This document shows positions 35,456-44,240 of a stretch of DNA of 64,000 nucleotides, one piece after another; within the stretch, counting starts at the first letter, position 1; each line of letters starts with the position of its first letter. Where the stretch lies: the NCBI GenBank assembly GCA_902556425.1, contig CACDWG010000012.1, forward strand, positions 1 through 64,000, in the 5' to 3' direction. The translations under genes were made by a program, and so were the position numbers. The DNA is from UBA4421 sp002704225 (GTDB lineage Bacteria > Pseudomonadota > Gammaproteobacteria > Pseudomonadales > Azotimanducaceae). The notes under the pieces are model-generated. The model was not told the DNA's origin, made no database searches, and saw nothing but the letters and a program-made list of their open reading frames with translations.

Positions 35456-36037
35456 TTAGACTATCAACCCGCCAAAAAATAATGTGACGACATGGGCAAT
35501 GCGCTCTTTGTACTCGACAGAGCTTGTGCAGCCTCGTTTGCAGCCAATGACAGAAAGGTTCAATAACGTAACTACTTGCTCCGCGCTCAGGCCCTGATTA
35601 GACAGGCAGATTCGCTTCGCTGCCTCGGCCTTATTGATATATCCGGCTAGTTGATCGTTGAAAGCTTTTTGGGTGCTCACTACAACATCGCCGCACAACC
35701 GGCCATGTTCGTCCTCCATCTCTCCACCGCCCTTCGTCTCCATAACGAGACTAAGAAACTTGCCGTGACGGGCATTGAGCGCCGCGGATATCGCGTCGGT
35801 TACATCAGCTGAAGAAAGGTCTTGTAGGAAGGCACTTGCTTCACGCAAACCGTTCTCATGAATGCTGATGGCGACACTGCGAAAAATTTGGTCTTTGTTT
35901 TTGAAAAACGAATAAACGGTTGGGCGGGAGACGCCAGCGAGAGCAGCGATATCCTTCAGCGAGGTTTTTTGAAAACCATGGCGCGCAAATTCAGCTAATG
36001 CAGCGTCGAGAATCAATTGCTGTGTTTTTTCTCCCAT
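35456..36037 (-). CDS. TetR/AcrR-family transcriptional regulator
   Basis: Protein of 193 residues. The N-terminal helix-turn-helix is typical: TQQLILDAALAEFARHGFQKTSLKDIAALAGVSRPTVYSFFKNKDQIF (about 5-52), followed by a variable all-helical ligand domain. A Cys-containing segment (IGCKRGCTSSVEY) lies near the C-terminus. The ATG at 36035-36037 is one codon after a TTG and begins MGEKTQQ. It is divergent from the lipoprotein gene at 36229, and an inverted repeat in the shared region is a candidate operator; regulation of the divergent operon is therefore likely. Confidence 0.87.
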   Translation of the reverse strand: MGEKTQQLILDAALAEFARHGFQKTSLKDIAALAGVSRPTVYSFFKNKDQIFRSVAISIHENGLREASAFLQDLSSADVTDAISAALNARHGKFLSLVMETKGGGEMEDEHGRLCGDVVVSTQKAFNDQLAGYINKAEAAKRICLSNQGLSAEQVVTLLNLSVIGCKRGCTSSVEYKERIAHVVTLFFGGLIV

Positions 36038-36080
36038 CAATAGATCTCACTGGGTAATGGCGCGGCGTTGCACGCCTTAG

Positions 36081-36115
36081 TTTACAAATTTTACAATCAT
36101 GATAATCTTTGTAAA
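36081..36115. promoter_or_regulatory. Inverted repeat in the tetR-lipoprotein divergent region, candidate operator
   Basis: TTTACAAA (36081-36088) and TTTGTAAA (36108-36115) are perfect complements 19 bases apart; the spacer is AT-rich and contains ATCATGAT. The site lies 44 bases before the tetR start and 114 before the lipoprotein start. TetR-family regulators bind such palindromes, often at their own promoter. Confidence 0.45.
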
Positions 36116-36228
36116 GCAATGCGGTCTCAACAAAGAGAATATCACTCCGGCGGATGACCTGCGACTTGATTCAAAATCCACCTAATGGGCTGCAGAAGAT
36201 AAGAATAGCGAGAAAAGCAAGGAAGAGG

Positions 36229-37866
36229 ATGCATAAATTTTATTGGACTTTGTTGTTGACCGCTTGTCTATCGGCGTGCGGGGGTGGCGGTGATGGAAGC
36301 TCTTCTCCTGGGTCAATGCAAGTTACCAACACGGCACCGACCATTACTGATCCCGGAGCTTTGTCATTGTTAGAGGGTGGCACTTCTGTAGCGACGATCA
36401 GCGCCAGTGATGGGGAGAACAACTCACTCACTTTCTCGATCAGTTCTGGTGACGATAGCGCACTGTTTACCATCACGTCTGAAGGTGCACTCTCCTTTAC
36501 CGCAGCCCCTGATTTTGAAGCGCGTGGCGACGCGGATTCCGACAACGTTTACGAGTTAGAGGTTCAAGTGTCCGACGGCTCTTTGTCGGACACACAGGCT
36601 CTGACAATAACCGTGACGGATGCGTTCGAGGGTCGTGTGGTTGATGCGCCTATTGCCGGTGCGTCGGTATTTGTGGATCTCAACGGTAATAATGAACAAG
36701 ACGCGGATGAGCCGTCTGGTGTGACAGATGATTCGGGCTTCTTTAATGTCGATACGTTTACGCCACCGGAAGGCGTTGCCGTAAAAGTCATCTCGAAAGG
36801 CGGTACAGATACCAAGACGGGCAAGGCGCTGCCTGATTTGGCGCTGATCTCGGATGTGCCTGCTGATATCACAAAGCCGGCGAATGTGACGCCATTAACG
36901 ACGGTTGTTGCGTCGGTTGATACGCCGGAGGCGAAAGCCCAAGTGTTGCAGGCGATGGGTATTGATAAGACTCCCGAAGAGCTTTTAACCACGGATAACT
37001 GGGCTGCAGCGGAAGGTGGCGATGAGAGTGCGAAAGCAGCTCAACGTGTAAACCAACAAGTGGGATTGTTACTGCAGACTGCTGCGACGGTTGCGGATGA
37101 TGGTGTTGAGGCGACGGACCTCTCAGTATCTTTGGCGAAAGCAGTTGCGGCTGAGATTTCTACGGTTGCGACTTCTGACGCTGGTATTGATTTCACGTCT
37201 GCAGACACGCTGACCACTGTGTTGTCTGAGGCGGTAGCGGAGGTTGCGCCGACGGTGGTTGTGGAGGCAGCGGCGATTGCTGCGGTTGCTAGCTCGGTTG
37301 CGACGGTGAATTCGGTGGTAGCTGATCCTACGCTGGATCCGTTGTCGGATGTGGCGGCGGATATTGTTCAGTCGGCGCAGGAGGATCTTCAGGCGTCGGT
37401 TGTGGATGTGGTGTCTGGCGAGGTGAGTGTTGAGGTCTTTAAGACGGCGACCGATACGAAAGAGTTATTTGCTGACGTGGTTATCGCGGTTGATGCGCTG
37501 GATACCGATGGTGATGGCATCGCCAACTCGCTAGACAGGGACGATGACGGCGACGGCGTTGCGGACGGCAAAGATGCGTTCTCACTAGATGCGACGGAGA
37601 CGTTGGATACTGACGGTGATGGTATTGGTAATAACGCTGATAAAGATGACGACGCCGATGGAGTATTAGATACAGTGGATGCGTTTCCGCTAGATGGTTC
37701 AAAGAGTCAGGTTCCAGCTGCGACTTCCACCTCTTCCTCCACAACGGCCACCAAATCGACAGATACATGGGGGGCCGCATCTTGGGGCTCTACTACGTGG
37801 AGTGAGGGTTCATCCAGCGCGTCAAAATGGGATACGGATAAATGGAACGAAAAAACATGGAGATAA
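36229..37866 (+). CDS. Lipoprotein with cadherin-like, carboxypeptidase-regulatory-like and TSP3 calcium-binding segments
   Basis: Protein of 545 residues; ATG 36229 follows GGAAGAGG. The lipobox is LSAC (Cys17). Next comes a cadherin-like module (about 28-130; DALFTI-type DSALFTITSEG, TAPDFEARGDADSDNVYELEV), a short sheet with DLNGNNEQDADEPSG, a long Ala/Val-rich helical stretch (about 240-415), two thrombospondin type 3 calcium loops (DTDGDGIANSLDRDDDGDG; DTDGDGIGNNADKDDDADG, about 425-480) and a Trp-rich tail with spaced W-G-x-x-W units. It is probably a surface-exposed, calcium-stabilised protein. It is coupled to the next gene by a two-base gap and divergent from tetR. Confidence 0.75.
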   Translation: MHKFYWTLLLTACLSACGGGGDGSSSPGSMQVTNTAPTITDPGALSLLEGGTSVATISASDGENNSLTFSISSGDDSALFTITSEGALSFTAAPDFEARGDADSDNVYELEVQVSDGSLSDTQALTITVTDAFEGRVVDAPIAGASVFVDLNGNNEQDADEPSGVTDDSGFFNVDTFTPPEGVAVKVISKGGTDTKTGKALPDLALISDVPADITKPANVTPLTTVVASVDTPEAKAQVLQAMGIDKTPEELLTTDNWAAAEGGDESAKAAQRVNQQVGLLLQTAATVADDGVEATDLSVSLAKAVAAEISTVATSDAGIDFTSADTLTTVLSEAVAEVAPTVVVEAAAIAAVASSVATVNSVVADPTLDPLSDVAADIVQSAQEDLQASVVDVVSGEVSVEVFKTATDTKELFADVVIAVDALDTDGDGIANSLDRDDDGDGVADGKDAFSLDATETLDTDGDGIGNNADKDDDADGVLDTVDAFPLDGSKSQVPAATSTSSSTTATKSTDTWGAASWGSTTWSEGSSSASKWDTDKWNEKTWR

Positions 37867-37868
37867 AA

Positions 37869-38477
37869 ATGAATAAACTCACTAAAACACTCGTAGCTAT
37901 CGCTACTCTTATCTACGCAAGCGCAAGTGTCGCTAGCACATTGTCTATACCCAACACCTTCAGCTCTGGCGCTGCAACCAGCGCAGCGGAGATGAATTCT
38001 AATTTTTCGGCGGTAAAAGCTGCCGTCGATGACAACGATACCCGTATTACTGCCCTGGAGGGTGGGTCCAGCGCGCCTGTTTTCCAAGGATTTAGCTCTG
38101 CAACAGTTGCAGGTAACGCCGGGATAGTCGGTTTGCAATTAGCTTGCAATTCCTCTTTCTCTGGGTCAAAAATTTGCACCTCGGCAGAGTTCGCTAACTC
38201 AACTTATAAATCAGCGACTCTTTCAGGAACCGCTTGGTTGTTGCCTGTTGTAGGGCTGAGCAGTCAAAGCGACGCAAACTATACAGTGGAAAAAACATCT
38301 GGATTAACATTATTGGGAGATACTGCACAGACCCAGTTAACTTGCGAGGGTTTTACCTCTAACGCCCGCGACGTATACGGTCTGTTCGTGACCTCTACTG
38401 GTGGGATCCAAAATGGGAACCTGAGGTCCGGCGGCACTGCTTGCGACACTGTTCGCGCGGTGGCGTGTTGTAAGTAA
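37869..38477 (+). CDS. Small secreted protein coupled to the cadherin/TSP3 lipoprotein
   Basis: Protein of 202 residues with signal peptide MNKLTKTLVAIATLIYASASVA. The N-terminal part holds TLSIPNTFSSGAATSAAEMNSNFSAVKAAVDDND, a pattern I have seen in marine bacterial secreted and phage-tail-associated proteins, forming a short coiled-coil-like helix. The rest is Ser/Thr/Gly-rich, with Cys residues ending in CDTVRAVACCK. No catalytic motif. It starts two bases after the lipoprotein stop with GGAGA overlapping it, so the two are translated as an operon. Function unknown. Confidence 0.7.
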   Translation: MNKLTKTLVAIATLIYASASVASTLSIPNTFSSGAATSAAEMNSNFSAVKAAVDDNDTRITALEGGSSAPVFQGFSSATVAGNAGIVGLQLACNSSFSGSKICTSAEFANSTYKSATLSGTAWLLPVVGLSSQSDANYTVEKTSGLTLLGDTAQTQLTCEGFTSNARDVYGLFVTSTGGIQNGNLRSGGTACDTVRAVACCK

Positions 38478-39267
38478 AAATCGATTCGTTCAAAAGAAGG
38501 GCGCGCCTGCACTCGGGTAAACGAGAGGGCGCGGCCTCCAATCTGCTCAGGAAGAACTAGAGCGAGACTTCAGAGTAGTCAAAACTGAGCCTGATATCTT
38601 TTATGGGGAGCCGGTTCTCAAGTTACCTACGTCGCAGAGTCTGGTGTTTAATTTGCGACCCAACTGGGCTCGCTCTTCGATATGTCAACGGTACGGTTGG
38701 TGCGGTCGGCGATAGGATTCTTCCTTTTAAAAGTGCATCCATCGATGCCGTGTTCGGCGTCTCAGGCGCTTGCCCTTGGATTACTGGGGAAATCTGAGCT
38801 GGGTTCTCGACAGGACCTTCCAACTAAGGCGAGGGTCGGTAGAGCAAATGCGAGGTTGTTTTGGCCGAATGCGATTTGCCGCCAGCGCAATTGATCGTTG
38901 GGGGAATTCGGGATGTTCAAACTTGTGAGCAAGGCCACCGGGCACGGCGGCAAACGAGACTGTGCGGGAAGGCCCACTTGGGCGCTCAATAAAGCCACTA
39001 GGGAGCAGGGCGCGTCTCTTTCCGAACTAGCGAAGTCCTATACTGATATCGCCTTTACACGCGCGCGTGCCTATAGGTCGATAAGGGACGTACTGCCGTA
39101 AGTATTGCTGTCGTGATTAAGCTTGCCGAAATGTTAGACTTCTCCGAGTGTGGTCCACATGACATGCGAGAACAGGCGCTTTAAGTTACTGCTGAGCAGG
39201 CTTCACGCTATCTGATTTAAGTTCATACCCGGCCACAAGCTGCTTCATCAACTTTGAGATTTAAACG
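38478..39267. other. Gene-poor stretch with degenerate sequence
   Basis: About 790 bases hold no intact gene. Several short frames are open, but none shows a convincing family pattern except the phage-like fragment at 38913-39101. Together with the integrase fragment at 40514-40795 this suggests decayed mobile DNA between 38.5 and 40.9 kb. Confidence 0.5.
38913..39101 (+). pseudogene. Probable remnant of a phage-type GRPKG-motif protein
   Basis: A 62-codon frame begins MFKLVSKATGHGGKRDCAGRP and continues TWALNKATREQGASLSELAKSY. This is close to the pattern GGKRPGAGRPKGSLNKAT seen at the start of small phage proteins (terminase-small-subunit-like). The two-residue changes and the sudden loss of similarity after KSYTDIA suggest a frameshifted or decayed copy. 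It lies in gene-poor DNA. The identification rests on a short motif only. Confidence 0.35.
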
Positions 39268-40338
39268 ATGAATGGATACTTCCCCTTCGAGCGCGGCCCC
39301 CATCCCGTCGGGACTCGACAGTTTTCGTGGTCAGATCGAAGCCATAATTGCACGATGCCGGTCGACATCTGGTACCCAGCGGCGAGCGCTCATGCTGGTG
39401 AGGACTTCGATCCGGAAAAAATGTCTAGCTTCGATTTCCTCTTCGGCCCGGGTAAAAACACTCAGAACGCAGTTATGAACGCCAAGGCGCGTTCAGGCAC
39501 CTTCCCACTCGTCGTGTTCTCCCACGGTTACGGTGGTGAACGACGTCAATCCACCTTCTTTTACACACATCTCGCGAGTCACGGCTATGTGATTGCTGCC
39601 ATGGATCACGTTGGCAATACTACAGTTGATCTGCTGAGCGGACAGTCTGCTGGAGACGCGGAATCGATAAACCGCTTCATGCAATCCAGGCCGGTCGACG
39701 CTAGCTTTGTAATTGATCAGATGTTGGCTGGGGCCTCTGATTTGGACATTGACGAAGATCGCATCGGTATGTCAGGCCACAGCTTTGGCGGCTGGACCAC
39801 ACTGAAAACGGTCGAAAAAGATGCGCGGATTAAAGCGATAATGCCTTTGGCTCCGGGTGGTGGTGGTGAGGTAAATGATAAAAATCCTCTCGCCTCCTCG
39901 CTCTCTTTTGACTGGCATCGACCTATCCCCTGTCTTTACATTGTGAGTGACCTCGACTCAATTGTGCCGATAGCGGGGATGCTGGATCTGTATCAGAGAA
40001 ATCCAGAACCGGCTTTAGCTGTTGTGCTAGCGAATGCTGATCACTTTCATTTCAATGATAACGTGGAAGCGGCTCAAGACGGGTATAAAGCATTTATAGA
40101 AGCGGCTAATGCGAATGCCGATGAAGCGACTCGAAGGGCAACCACCGCGACCTTGAGCGTTACGAAACCATCGACGGAGCTGGTGCCAGGCAGTCACGCG
40201 CATACATTAATCAACGGCCTGGGTGTTGCGCATTTTGATGCACATCTAAATGGCCATCGAGGCGCGGCTGATATATTGCAGGGCGATCTGCCGGCATTGT
40301 TAGCAAACCAAGGGATTTCTATAAGCATGCTTTCATAG
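39268..40338 (+). CDS. Alpha/beta hydrolase, platelet-activating-factor-acetylhydrolase-like
   Basis: Protein of 356 residues without a signal peptide. The pattern is that of PAF-AH and related dienelactone-hydrolase-like enzymes: FERGPHPVGTRQF at the start, MPVDIWYPA, GTFPLVVFSHGYGGERRQSTFFYTHLASHGY, the nucleophile elbow RIGMSGHSFGGWTT (Ser near 172), the acid in IVSDLDSIVPIAG and a catalytic His in NADHFHF. It probably hydrolyses an ester. It is flanked by decayed mobile DNA on both sides and may be island cargo. Confidence 0.8.
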   Translation: MNGYFPFERGPHPVGTRQFSWSDRSHNCTMPVDIWYPAASAHAGEDFDPEKMSSFDFLFGPGKNTQNAVMNAKARSGTFPLVVFSHGYGGERRQSTFFYTHLASHGYVIAAMDHVGNTTVDLLSGQSAGDAESINRFMQSRPVDASFVIDQMLAGASDLDIDEDRIGMSGHSFGGWTTLKTVEKDARIKAIMPLAPGGGGEVNDKNPLASSLSFDWHRPIPCLYIVSDLDSIVPIAGMLDLYQRNPEPALAVVLANADHFHFNDNVEAAQDGYKAFIEAANANADEATRRATTATLSVTKPSTELVPGSHAHTLINGLGVAHFDAHLNGHRGAADILQGDLPALLANQGISISMLS

Positions 40339-40513
40339 ATAGTCACATGGCAGTGACCCTAAACCGAACAGAGTTGGGTTTCCTGATGCTTTCATCGCGT
40401 GGGCTCCTTAGGCAGCGAACCCGCATTATCCGGAGGTCATCTACCTCAGCTGCTAAAAGTAGCCTTAAGACAGCAACCGGGCCTCCCTCCCTTCCTTCAT
40501 AACCCGCTTGACC

Positions 40514-40795
40514 TCACCTCGCTAATATTCCTCTTTTCACGCTCACTTCGGGATATAAGCCTAGGCTCAGGTTGTTGCGCCGTTGACTGAAAGGCCGCTG
40601 ATAGTTAAAGAGCCAAGATTTGCGGCCATGAGGCTTAATTCGCAGTAAAAGCCCGAAGCCGTCAGCGAGGGTGTACTCCTTCGCTTTTGGCGAGGCGCGC
40701 TCTATTTGTGTATGAGTAAGTGGGGTTGTGGTCTTCGCCAAAGCGTCGTTGACTCCAGTGCGGTGTAACAATAAGCACCGGACAATACAGTTCAT
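40514..40795 (-). pseudogene. Truncated P4-type tyrosine integrase (DUF4102 N-terminal fragment)
   Basis: The minus strand encodes TPLTHTQIERASPKAKEYTLADGFGLLLRIKP, then WLFNYQRPFSQRRNNLSLGLYPEVS, the arm-binding (DUF4102) N-terminus of P4-family integrases; after that the frame runs into VKRGILAR and a stop, losing the catalytic domain. The likely original start is near 40741 (TTG). The fragment lies 88 bases from the 3' end of ssrA with the orientation expected for an integrase next to its attachment site. The remaining bases of the 40339-40882 gap show nothing else I can support. Confidence 0.7.
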
Positions 40796-40882
40796 CGACG
40801 TACAAGTGAAGACGAGAATCTCTTTAACTTGCTGTTTTGTATACTAAAAGTGTACGTATCTGTATTGCACACTATATGAAAA

Positions 40883-41239
40883 TGGTGGAGGCGGCGGGAG
40901 TTGAACCCGCGTCCGCTGGCTCGCCATTATTGGCTCTACATGCTTAGGGTCCGTCTATTGATTTAGCTTCCTGCGACCCGACGGTCAGGGTGCGATCAGC
41001 GATCCCGATTGGTTTTAACGGTTCAGCCCCGGGCGAGACATCCGCGCGATCTTGCTGTTTTGCCGTCCATTTCTCCTAGCAAGAAACGAATCATGGACGT
41101 AAGCGGGTTTTTTAGGCCGCTAGTGCGTAGTTTTCGTCGTTGGCAACTATAAAAGTTACAGCGATTGTTTTACGAGAGTCACTACCCTCTCGGCATGCAC
41201 CGCAAACTTTGATACCCGCGTCGAAACCAAGTCGCCCCC
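40883..41239 (-). ncRNA. ssrA: Transfer-messenger RNA (tmRNA)
   Basis: The minus-strand RNA begins GGGGGCG (41239 downwards) and ends CGCCTCCACCA (ending at 40883), forming a seven-pair acceptor stem with one G-U pair and an encoded CCA. The T-arm sequence GGTTCAACTCCCGCC and the 5' GACTTGGTTTCGACG are typical. The tag frame at 41112-41144 encodes ANDENYALAA then TAA, the same tag as in E. coli. tmRNA rescues stalled ribosomes together with SmpB, encoded about 1 kb away. The 3' end is a common integration site, and a truncated integrase lies directly beside it. Length is 357 nucleotides. Confidence 0.96.
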
Positions 41240-41491
41240 ATGTTCTTAGTGAGCGCGTTTCTAACGCGTTCATAACATCGGTCATTGTTCAAAAGGGTCG
41301 TTCGCTGTTTTTAGCTCCCGCTCTGTTCGTTGTTGAATCGTCGTAAAGTATAACACATTCGCGTCATTGCCCTTAGCGTTAACCGCGGTTTGAGCCGATA
41401 AGTGAGGCTGTCGTCACATCATAAGTTTTCTGGCGGCGGTGTATGCTTTCTGGTACAAAATCGCGTTGTAGTAAAAAGCCGAGTAGAGCGC

Positions 41492-41737
41492 ATGAGTGTA
41501 GATTCCAGACGAATCGAAAAAGTCTTCTCCGTTATGCAGGGAATCGCCGAAGCCGGTGACGGCCTTGTGCGTGTCGGCGCAATCGCAGATGTTCTGCGCG
41601 AAGAGAACGCCCCGGTGCCAGCCTGGCAGTTGCGAGCCGATTGCAGCGCGCTCTCGGACGCAGGCCGCATCACCTTGGATACAGGATCTGGGGCTTGGCT
41701 AGTCGTACCTGAGCAGAGGGTCGAGGGCGTCGCCTGA
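41492..41737 (+). CDS. Small hypothetical protein upstream of lumazine synthase
   Basis: Protein of 81 residues, MSVDSRRIEKVFSVMQGIAEAG..., predicted to be a small winged-helix-like fold (IADVLREENAPVPAWQLRADCSALSDAGRITLDTGSGAWLVV: helix, helix, beta wing). No family is recognised with certainty; it could be a small DNA-binding or adaptor protein. Its TGA is immediately followed by the ribH ATG, so the pair is cotranslated. The ATG at 41492 is chosen because the longer frame begins in the tmRNA upstream region. Confidence 0.6.
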   Translation: MSVDSRRIEKVFSVMQGIAEAGDGLVRVGAIADVLREENAPVPAWQLRADCSALSDAGRITLDTGSGAWLVVPEQRVEGVA

Positions 41738-42226
41738 ATGAAAACCGTGGTGGATACCTCGGGCTTGCCAGCCATCGATCGGCCGGGGCGTATCTGCATT
41801 CTGCAATCGAAGTGGTATCCGGAACTGGTGCAGAGCATGACCGAGGCCTGTCAGCAGGTATTGGGTCAGGCAGGCTACACAGATATCCACACCCACACGC
41901 TGCCGGGCTCGTTGGAAATCCCGCTGGCGGCTAGAGACCTATTGGCGCAAGACGTTGAGCAGCAGATCGATGCGATCATTTGTTTCGGTGTGATCATCAA
42001 GGGAGACACCCTGCATTTCGAGATGATCAGCGAAGAGTCCATGCGCGGCTTGGGTTCGGTGATGCACGATTTTCGTCGTCCGGTCGTGGTCGAGATCTTG
42101 CCGGTGTTTACCATGCAGCAGGCTGTCGATCGGGCGTCTGACGATGAATTCAATAAAGGGATCGAGGCTGCGGTAGCGGCAATTGAAATGGTCGCTTGGC
42201 GACGGTCTATTGGCGCGTCACCTTAA
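41738..42226 (+). CDS. ribH: 6,7-dimethyl-8-ribityllumazine synthase-like protein
   Basis: Protein of 162 residues with the lumazine synthase core: ICILQSKWYPELVQSM, TLPGSLEIPLAARDLL, the signature ICFGVIIKGDTLHFEMISEESMRGLG with the catalytic His in TLHFE, and VVEILPVFTMQQAVDR. The enzyme condenses a butanone phosphate with a pyrimidine to make the riboflavin precursor. It sits alone, away from other rib genes, next to a small unknown gene, so it may be a second or specialised copy (RibH2-type); this cannot be decided from the window. Its last 20 bases overlap smpB on the other strand. Confidence 0.83.
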   Translation: MKTVVDTSGLPAIDRPGRICILQSKWYPELVQSMTEACQQVLGQAGYTDIHTHTLPGSLEIPLAARDLLAQDVEQQIDAIICFGVIIKGDTLHFEMISEESMRGLGSVMHDFRRPVVVEILPVFTMQQAVDRASDDEFNKGIEAAVAAIEMVAWRRSIGASP

Positions 42227-42686
42227 ATAGCCGCTGCTTGTCTCGCGCCCAGTCTTTTTCGCGCGTGGCATCGCGTTTATCGTGCTGCTTCTTACCCTTG
42301 CCCAAGGCGATTTCACACTTCACTTTGTTGCCTTTCCAATACAGAGCCAGTGGCACGATGGTGTACCCCTTTTGCTGACTGGCAATGAACAGACGAGACA
42401 GTTCCTTGGCGTGCAGCAGCAACTTGCGCATGCGCTGGGGTTCAGCGATGACGTGGGTTGATGCACTCAGCAGCGGAGTGATATTGCAGCCTGCGAGGTA
42501 GGCTTCGCCTTGGTGAATCTGTACAAAGGCTTCTGCCAGTTGCACCTTGCCGTCACGAATGCTTTTCACTTCCCAGCCCATCAGCATCAGTCCGGCCTCA
42601 AACTTGTCTTCAATAAAGTAGTCATGACGGGCACGCCGGTTCTGCGCAATGCTGCCGGGGCTGGTTTTTTTTCCTGACTTTGCCAT
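42207..42686 (-). CDS. smpB: SsrA-binding protein SmpB
   Basis: Protein of 159 residues from the ATG at 42684-42686: IAQNRRARHDYFIEDKFEAGLMLMGWEVKSIRDGKVQLAEAFV, LLLHAKELSRLF, and the basic C-terminal tail with GKGKKQHDKRDATREKDWARDKQRLF, typical SmpB. It binds tmRNA and places it in the ribosomal A site. The gene is on the same strand as ssrA about 1 kb upstream. An upstream in-frame extension of 40 codons is not family-like. Its end overlaps the convergent ribH gene by 20 bases. Confidence 0.96.
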   Translation of the reverse strand: MAKSGKKTSPGSIAQNRRARHDYFIEDKFEAGLMLMGWEVKSIRDGKVQLAEAFVQIHQGEAYLAGCNITPLLSASTHVIAEPQRMRKLLLHAKELSRLFIASQQKGYTIVPLALYWKGNKVKCEIALGKGKKQHDKRDATREKDWARDKQRLFKVTRQ

Positions 42687-42857
42687 GGGCGTGTCCGAGT
42701 GACTTAGAGGGTGAAGCGCTGGGGAGTATATAGCACTCTGCTGCGGCTCTGAATTCATACCGCAGGGTTCGGTAGCAATTTGGCAATTATGTTGAGTTCT
42801 GGTCATGGCGACGGAATTCGGTAGTACAATCCGCGCTATCTTTGGTGAGAGGTTCTC

Positions 42858-44240
42858 ATGACTACATCCACTTCGGTGTCTTTACAGCGCTGGTCCAGCC
42901 GGTGGCTTTTTGTGCTTGCCGCCGCAGGCTCTGCTGTGGGTTTGGGCAATATCTGGAAGTTCCCGTACATTGCTGGTGAAAATGGCGGCGGCGCTTTTGT
43001 GCTGATCTATCTGGTGTGTATCGCCGCGGTGGGTATCCCGATTATGGTCAGTGAAGTATTGCTGGGGCGACAAGGCCGCTCCAGTCCCATTCATGCCATG
43101 CGCAAACTGGCCAAGGCCTCGGGACGCAGTCAGCGTTGGTCTGTTTTAGGGTGGATGGGTGTGCTGGCGGGATTTTTGATTCTGTCCTATTACGCGGTGA
43201 TTGCCGGCTGGGCGGTGAACTACGTATGGCTCAGCGGCAGTGGGGCCTTTGAGGGCGCATCCGCGCAGGCGGTAGGTCAGAGTTTCGATGATTTTCTAGC
43301 GAGCCCTTTCGAGCTTATCGCGTATCAAACCGCCTTTATGATTCTCACCATATGGATTGTTGGCCGAGGAGTGACCCAGGGACTGGAGGCCGCAATCCGT
43401 TGGTTTATGCCCCTGTTGTTTTTGCTCTTGATTGCCCTGTTGGTCTACAGCTTCAATTCAGGCGGTTTTGATCAGGGCTTCGCCTTTATGTTCGATATGA
43501 AGTGGGATGCGGTCACCGCCGATTCTTGGTTGATCGCCATGGGCCAAGCCTTTTTCACCCTGAGTCTGGGCATGGGTACCATGATGGCTTACGGAGCCTA
43601 TGTGCCCGATGACGCCAACCTTGGCACGACGGTGGTGACCATCGCGGCGCTGGATACACTGATAGCCGTGGCGGCGGGTCTGGCGATCTTTCCCATCGTC
43701 TTTGCCAATGGGTTAGAAGTGGCGCAGGGCCCCGGCCTCACCTTTGTCACCTTACCGCTGGCATTTGGTCAGATGCCTTTTGGCGGCATCTTCGGCGCAC
43801 TGTTCTTTTTGCTGCTGAGTTTTGCGGCAATCACGTCGGCCATTTCGCTGACGGAGCCTGCGCTGTCGTTCTTAGTGGAAGAATACAATGCGAAGCGACA
43901 GCGGGTCGCCATCAGCCTCGGCGTCATTTGTTGGGCCTTGGGCCTAGGAACGGTGTTCTCCTTTAATGTCTGGAGCGATGTCACCTTTGTCGGCGGTCTA
44001 ACGTTTTTCGATAGCGTGGATTATTTTTCGCAAAATATTTTGCTGCCGCTCGGGGGCATGTTGATCACGTTCTTTGCTATCTGGCTGCTACCTAGGGGCA
44101 TGGTTGAGCAACAGTTGGGCATCGAAAACCCGATTCTGGGTTGGGCTTGGAAAGTGGTCGCTGGCATCGTCGCGCCCTTGGGAGTCTTGGCGGTATTTCT
44201 CAGTACCATTTGGCCCATGCTGTCAGGCCTTTGGCAGTGA
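42858..44240 (+). CDS. Sodium-dependent transporter of the NSS (SNF) family
   Basis: Protein of 460 residues with about 11-12 hydrophobic segments. The NSS signature is in the first helices: RWSSRWLFVLAAAGSAVGLGNIWKFPY, with the Gly-rich Na+/substrate site, and YAVIAGWAVNY and TLSLGMGTMMAYGAY further on. Relatives carry amino acids (LeuT-like, MhsT, TnaT) with Na+. It probably imports an amino acid or related solute, favoured in seawater. The ATG at 42858 follows GAGAGG. It overlaps ratA in a GTGA arrangement. Confidence 0.92.
   Translation: MTTSTSVSLQRWSSRWLFVLAAAGSAVGLGNIWKFPYIAGENGGGAFVLIYLVCIAAVGIPIMVSEVLLGRQGRSSPIHAMRKLAKASGRSQRWSVLGWMGVLAGFLILSYYAVIAGWAVNYVWLSGSGAFEGASAQAVGQSFDDFLASPFELIAYQTAFMILTIWIVGRGVTQGLEAAIRWFMPLLFLLLIALLVYSFNSGGFDQGFAFMFDMKWDAVTADSWLIAMGQAFFTLSLGMGTMMAYGAYVPDDANLGTTVVTIAALDTLIAVAAGLAIFPIVFANGLEVAQGPGLTFVTLPLAFGQMPFGGIFGALFFLLLSFAAITSAISLTEPALSFLVEEYNAKRQRVAISLGVICWALGLGTVFSFNVWSDVTFVGGLTFFDSVDYFSQNILLPLGGMLITFFAIWLLPRGMVEQQLGIENPILGWAWKVVAGIVAPLGVLAVFLSTIWPMLSGLWQ

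Noticed and set aside
40883..40960. A tRNA gene suggested by the GGTTCAACTCCCGCC T-arm sequence.
   Set aside because: It is the 3' tRNA-like part of tmRNA; there is no anticodon arm.
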